NCBI GenBank assembly: GCA_039090855.1
Contig: CM077034.1
Coordinates: 11,796,984-11,860,983 of the forward strand
Direction: 5' to 3'
DNA length: 64,000 nt
DNA from: Macrothele yani
Lineage: Eukaryota > Arthropoda > Arachnida > Araneae > Macrothelidae
Under the pieces are notes generated by a model. The model saw only the letters and a program-made list of their open reading frames with translations, had not been told where the DNA came from and ran no database searches. Below are positions 60,426 to 64,000 of the stretch, piece by piece (position 1 is the stretch's first letter; each line of letters begins with the position of its first letter). The position numbers and the translations under genes were made by a program.

Positions 60426-61275
60426 TTAGAGGTTGGCATCTATGCATGCAACATTAATTTCAAGTTCTGTTGGTAAAGGCAAACGCAGACAAGAGTGTAT
60501 CCCACTTGTTCCTGCAAGAACACTCCACTTCGGTCTCAAAAAGGCAAACTTGGAGAAACCAATCTTGTCATTTGGATTTACGCTCTTGTAGTTTGTGTAC
60601 AGTTCTCTGATATTACACAAGACCAGTCTCTTTTGTTTCAAAACCTTTCTACCTTCATTGTCTCGAACAGAAATTTTTTCACAAGTTTTTTAGTTTTCTT
60701 TACAATGTATTCTGTGCAATTAAATTCTTCACAGATATGAGCAAATAGACCAGCTTTGTGGTAGTAGGCTGATTATTTGTATTTTTTCTTTGTTGTGAGC
60801 TGTATTAAACTTGTTCTTTCAATTTTCTTATCAGAGCATCATACTAATTCTCTCCACTTAACTCATTCACGTCATTGTCGTCAGATAACTCCGTTCTCAA
60901 ATGTAAGTGCCAATTTTCTCCTAGCTGCACGTGCTATCCTTTCAGATTTTGCCACTATGGCCTGTGCTCTTCGTTTTGATGGCAATTTCTGAATGCAAAT
61001 TGGAGAGATATCCAGGAGTGAGCAGGCCGTATTGATTTCTTTCACCTTTTGAATTGCAGTCCTAAAATCATCGTCATCATCATCATAATTTGCATTGCAT
61101 TATTGGTCAGTTACTTTTTTGTTCAGAGCAAGAACACACGAAGGACAAAAAACTTTCTCTTGCATTAAAAACACAAAACTGTTGTAGTGTTCTCTCATTT
61201 CAGTTGTTATTATTCTAAGAGAACCTGATATTCTTGTCTTCCTTTTCTTCTTTTTTTTATTTTTAGCTGAATTTT
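60426..61275 (-). pseudogene. Decayed coding region of an unclassified transposon-like gene
   Basis: On the minus strand, with several stops and frame changes, the reading gives DDDFRTAIQKVKEIN, LPSKRRAQAIVAKSERIARA, a helix-turn-helix-like YIVKKTKKLVKK, then (60426-60641) KQKRLVLCNIRELYTNYK and FLRPKWSVLAGTSGIHS. I recognise this order from multi-copy, uncharacterised arthropod and cnidarian proteins but cannot name the superfamily. Stops fall, for example, after KKVTDQ and FENGVI. No transposase catalytic core can be pointed out. It may be a transposon or an old exon set. Confidence 0.55.
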
Positions 61276-61345
61276 CGTGGTTTTAGTGGGTCACAACCAG
61301 TTGTTGCGACACTGCTAAAATTTCTACTAGCCAGTGTGGCTAGTG

Positions 61346-62458
61346 CAGGGTGCAAAACCCGCGGCCCTCAAAGTCAGTTTATGCGGCCCGCGGATAAATA
61401 TTTTATACTATTGAAAACGTGAATATATATATTGTGAATGATGAGATTTCTTCCCATTAATGTAGGCCCTAGTTGAAATAAGAAAATTATAAAAATGTTT
61501 CGTTAACTAGCAAATTTTCCAACAATGAAAAGTTTTGTTGAAAGTTCTGAATTCCATGTAAATGTGGCTAAATATGCATTTCTTGTAGTGGACCTTCACA
61601 ATGAGTTTAAAAGACGATTTGAAGATATAAGAAAATTTGAGGTTTTGTTTGATATGTTTTCTCTACCATTCACTACTGACGTTGCGTCAGTGCCACTAGA
61701 TTTCCAGATGGAATTAATTGATCTTCAGTGTAACAATGAGTTAAAAACAAAATACTCTGAAGTTTCTCTCCTAGAATTTTACAAAAATTACTTGCCGAAA
61801 GAAATGAAATTGCTCAAAGATCATGCTTTAAAAACGGCAACGTTGTTTGGAAGTACCTACTTATGCGAGCAATCGTTTTCTTTGATGAAACAAATAAAGT
61901 CAAAGTGTCGTTCCCGTTTAAGTGATACACTATTGGAGGCAAACTTGCGCATTACCATCTCTAACGTTGAACCTGATATTGACAGACTATTGAAAAATAA
62001 ACAATGCCAAGCATCTCATTAAGAGCATTAGGCTACTACTTGATTTGATGGTCAGTTTGACGATATACTGATTTTAATTTTGTATATACTTTGATGTTAA
62101 GAATTCTGTTTTTTGTAAAAATAAAAATTTTACAACCTTGTGATAGTATTATTTTATTTTATATACCCCTAAACCTTTTCCAATTAGGAGTAAGTTGATT
62201 GTAAATCAGTAATTTGATAACTTAATAACGCAATTTGCCAAAAAACTTCAAAAATGGATTTAAACCATTTAGAGGACACAAAAATGGTATTGAAACACAT
62301 TTTTTGTCTGCTGGTAAAATAGGTTATTCGGATAATAGTAAAATTAGCTTTAGCGGTAGGGTTTGGCAAGTGCCTATGTGAAAAGGTAACTTGCGGCCCG
62401 CCACTTATTATGTAAAAATAAACTTGGCCCCCACTTATAAAAAGGTTGTGCACCCCTG
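61346..62458 (+). mobile_element. hAT (GTF2IRD2-like) internally deleted element with intact ends
   Basis: The left end CAGGGTGCAAAACC and the complement of the right end CAGGGGTGCACAACC are the terminal inverted repeats. Both are followed by GC-rich GCGGCCCGC(G/C) motifs typical of Charlie-type hATs. A perfect 8-bp target duplication GGCTAGTG flanks it (61338-61345 and 62459-62466). At 1113 bp it keeps the ends and the last quarter of the transposase. Confidence 0.92.
61525..62022 (+). pseudogene. hAT transposase C-terminal part (GTF2IRD2/EPM2AIP1-like)
   Basis: One hundred and sixty-five open codons. LDFQMELIDLQCNNELK (from about residue 68), LPKEMKLLKDHALK, and FGSTYLCEQSFSLMKQIKSK followed by SRLSDTLLEANLRI form the C-terminal hAT dimerisation region shared with vertebrate GTF2IRD2 and EPM2AIP1 tails. 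The zinc finger and the DDE core are missing, so the ATG is an accident of the internal deletion. The frame itself has no stop. Confidence 0.85.
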
Positions 62459-62466
62459 GGCTAGTG

Positions 62467-62858
62467 GAATAAAAATTTTTACTAGCCAAATGACAAAATC
62501 TACTGGCCATACGAAAATAAAAAAATAATAATTCAGTAACTTCTCTACCTTACGTTTCTATGAAATTAAATGGGTGCATGTTTTTTTTTCTTTCTAATGA
62601 GAGCCACCTTCCCCATTAGCTTCATAAAAACAGATGCAGAACAGGTACTGCATAGTATCATTAGCTTGACTGCAAATATTGCATATGCTTTTGTTCCAAA
62701 ATGACAGATTTTTTGATAATTTATTTTCAGTGCTGTATTATCATTACTCCTACTATCTTAATTTACACATACTTAATTTATTTTTGAGAGGCCATTGAAT
62801 TTAGATGTCTGATTTCTTTTAATAATATTTAAAACAAAGGGACAAAAGCTAGGATATA
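62467..62858. other. No recognised feature
   Basis: A/T-rich sequence between the hAT and the second Tc1 copy; the first 60 bp contain further CTAGCC/TGGCC motifs. Confidence 0.5.
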
Positions 62859-64000
62859 CACTATCTACCAACAAGTAATTGGACACCTGTGATAGCGAAG
62901 TAAAACAAAGTTTATTCACCTTTAATAGTTGGTGGAGCCTCCACGAGCGGCGATTACAGCTGCGCATACTCTCAACCAGGCGTTGTACGACGGCTAGCGG
63001 TATTTTCTTCCACTCGGCTTGGAGAAGACAGGTCAGTTCCTTCACCGATTTCAGACGGTGGGGGCACCCCTTATGTCGATGCTCCAACTCATCCCAGAGG
63101 TGCTGGATAGGGTTAAGGTCCGGGCTCTGCGCAGGCCAGTCCTTTCGATTAACCCCATTGTCACCATACCAAGCCATGGTGGACCTCACAACATGACAGG
63201 TGGCATTGTCATCCTGAAAGTAACATGGGTCCACCCCGTAAAACTGCCACTAAGTAGGAAGCGCATGGTCATCCAAAATGGTGCAGTAGGTCTCGGCGTT
63301 GAGTCTACCAGGAATTGTGACCAAGGGTTCCGTGCCATACCAGGAGAAACACCCCCATAGCATAATTCCACCACCGCCGAACTTTACATTTGGCACAATA
63401 CATTCCAGCAGGAGGCGTTCTCCAGGAAGACTCCAAACCCAGACCCTGCCATCAGAACGGTAGAGGGTGAACCTTGATTCGTTGCTCCAGAGAACCTGTT
63501 TACACTGTTCAACGGTCCGCTGTCGACGTTCTTTGCACCACGTTATCCGAGCAGCGCTATTGGACTTGGTGATCAAAGGCTTGTGGGCGGCAGCACGTCT
63601 GTGATAACCGAGCAGATGGGCTTCCTTACGGAGGGTATTCATCGAAAGAACACTCCCGGATGCCTGTTGAAACTCCTCGCGGATGTGGCCCATCGATTTG
63701 GTGCGGTTCTTCCGAATTTCTCTGGCCAGCACCCGTTGTAGGTTTGCCGGGTCGAGGCACATTCCGACAGTCACCTCTCATCTTCCACTTGCCAATCACG
63801 TAGGCCACTGTCGATTTTGGGTACTTCAACTCGCTGGATATGTCACGTATGGATCGGCCATTTCTGTGATACCCGACGATTACACCTTTCTCGAAATCAG
63901 AGAGCTCCGAACTGTGTGGCATCTTGCATGCGACTGGTTGCGTTGTTGTTTCCCACACGATATTTAACGGCGGTGGCCGTGACGTGTATCAGGACCGCAG
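62859..64000 (-). mobile_element. Tc1-type transposon, second copy, cut by window end
   Basis: The left terminal inverted repeat CACTATCTACCAACAAGTAA at 62859 follows a TA (62857-62858). Sequence is collinear with the copy at 48369 and about 90% identical by eye. By comparison the missing right end is about 55 bp beyond 64000. It differs by an 11-bp deletion near 62962 and a deletion near 63745. Confidence 0.92.
62910..63958 (-). pseudogene. Tc1 transposase, second inactive copy
   Basis: The N-terminal part (63626-63958) is open: the helix-turn-helix region with DFEKGVIVGYHRNGRSIRDI. A frameshift near 63745 (sequence missing after RPGKP) joins to the catalytic part (63250-63740) with LWSNESRF, where the first catalytic Asp has become Asn. 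The same TAG as in the first copy follows DDHALPT (63250-63252). Then comes FQDDNATCH and SPDLNPIQHLW, in which the catalytic Glu has become Gln. This copy is dead by frameshift, stop and two active-site changes. Confidence 0.9.

Larger units (their letters stand above)
58102..60447 (+). mobile_element. Decayed hAT transposon
   Basis: Possible ends are ACATACCTGCCAACATTGA (58102) and, in complement at 60447, CATGCATAGATGCCAACCTC, sharing CATA and TGCCAAC. No 8-bp target duplication is visible. The transposase remains lie inside in + orientation. Confidence 0.55.

Noticed and set aside
58102..60447. Eight-bp target duplication for the decayed hAT
   Set aside because: Flanks (TACTGCTA and CATGCAAC) do not match, so element ends are only tentative.

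Overview
The window is eukaryotic nuclear DNA. It contains spliced coding exons with GT/AG borders, tRNA-derived SINEs, an RTE-type non-LTR retrotransposon, Tc1 and hAT DNA transposons, a Penelope-like GIY-YIG fragment and a very long satellite array. The element mix suggests an arthropod, probably an insect with a large repeat-rich genome. That is inference; the sequence does not fix the species.

Bases 1-38134 are one uninterrupted satellite array with a 197-bp unit, about 193 copies, open at the left edge. Diagnostic variants recur at exact multiples of 197 bp, so the array has higher-order structure. The left part (about 3-18 kb) carries three successive copies of a 31-unit (6107-bp) higher-order repeat. 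The right part (about 22.9-38.1 kb) repeats a different block at 23-24 and 44-45 units, and that block also matches the left edge of the window 120 units away. The array encodes nothing.

Bases 38135-44310 are a short, SINE-rich transition zone. It opens with the most interesting element of the window: a 515-bp miniature LTR retrotransposon (TRIM). It has two 181-bp LTRs, a tRNA-Lys-type primer binding site, a polypurine tract and a 4-bp target duplication, and each LTR contains a tRNA-like sequence with A and B boxes. A diverged third LTR lies 0.35 kb downstream. About ten copies of a tRNA-derived SINE follow, in both orientations. One has its body repeated five times in tandem and a recognisable target duplication. 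Two possible host exons lie between them (a THAP-like start on + and a SWIM zinc-finger exon on -).

From 44.3 kb the window is dominated by one host gene on the + strand, the nucleolar ribosome-biogenesis factor WDR43 (Utp5). Coding exon 1 is at 44743-44928 and exon 2 at 57709-57849; both are in phase 0 with good splice sites. The rest of the gene lies beyond the window. The promoter carries two CACGTG E-boxes and three ATCGAT motifs.

The 12.8-kb first intron is filled with mobile elements: an RTE retrotransposon with a 910-codon open frame, a dead Tc1 element, a 1.5-kb solo LTR, a 3.5-kb hAT element whose transposase 3' end is repeated four times, and a Penelope-like fragment whose GIY-YIG domain is repeated five times. 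Downstream of exon 2 are a decayed hAT transposase, a decayed unclassified transposon-type coding region, a compact hAT with intact TIRs and 8-bp target duplication, and a second Tc1 copy cut by the window end.

A recurring theme is tandem amplification of an internal segment inside three unrelated transposons (135 bp x5, about 570 bp x4, about 230 bp x5), next to a massive satellite.
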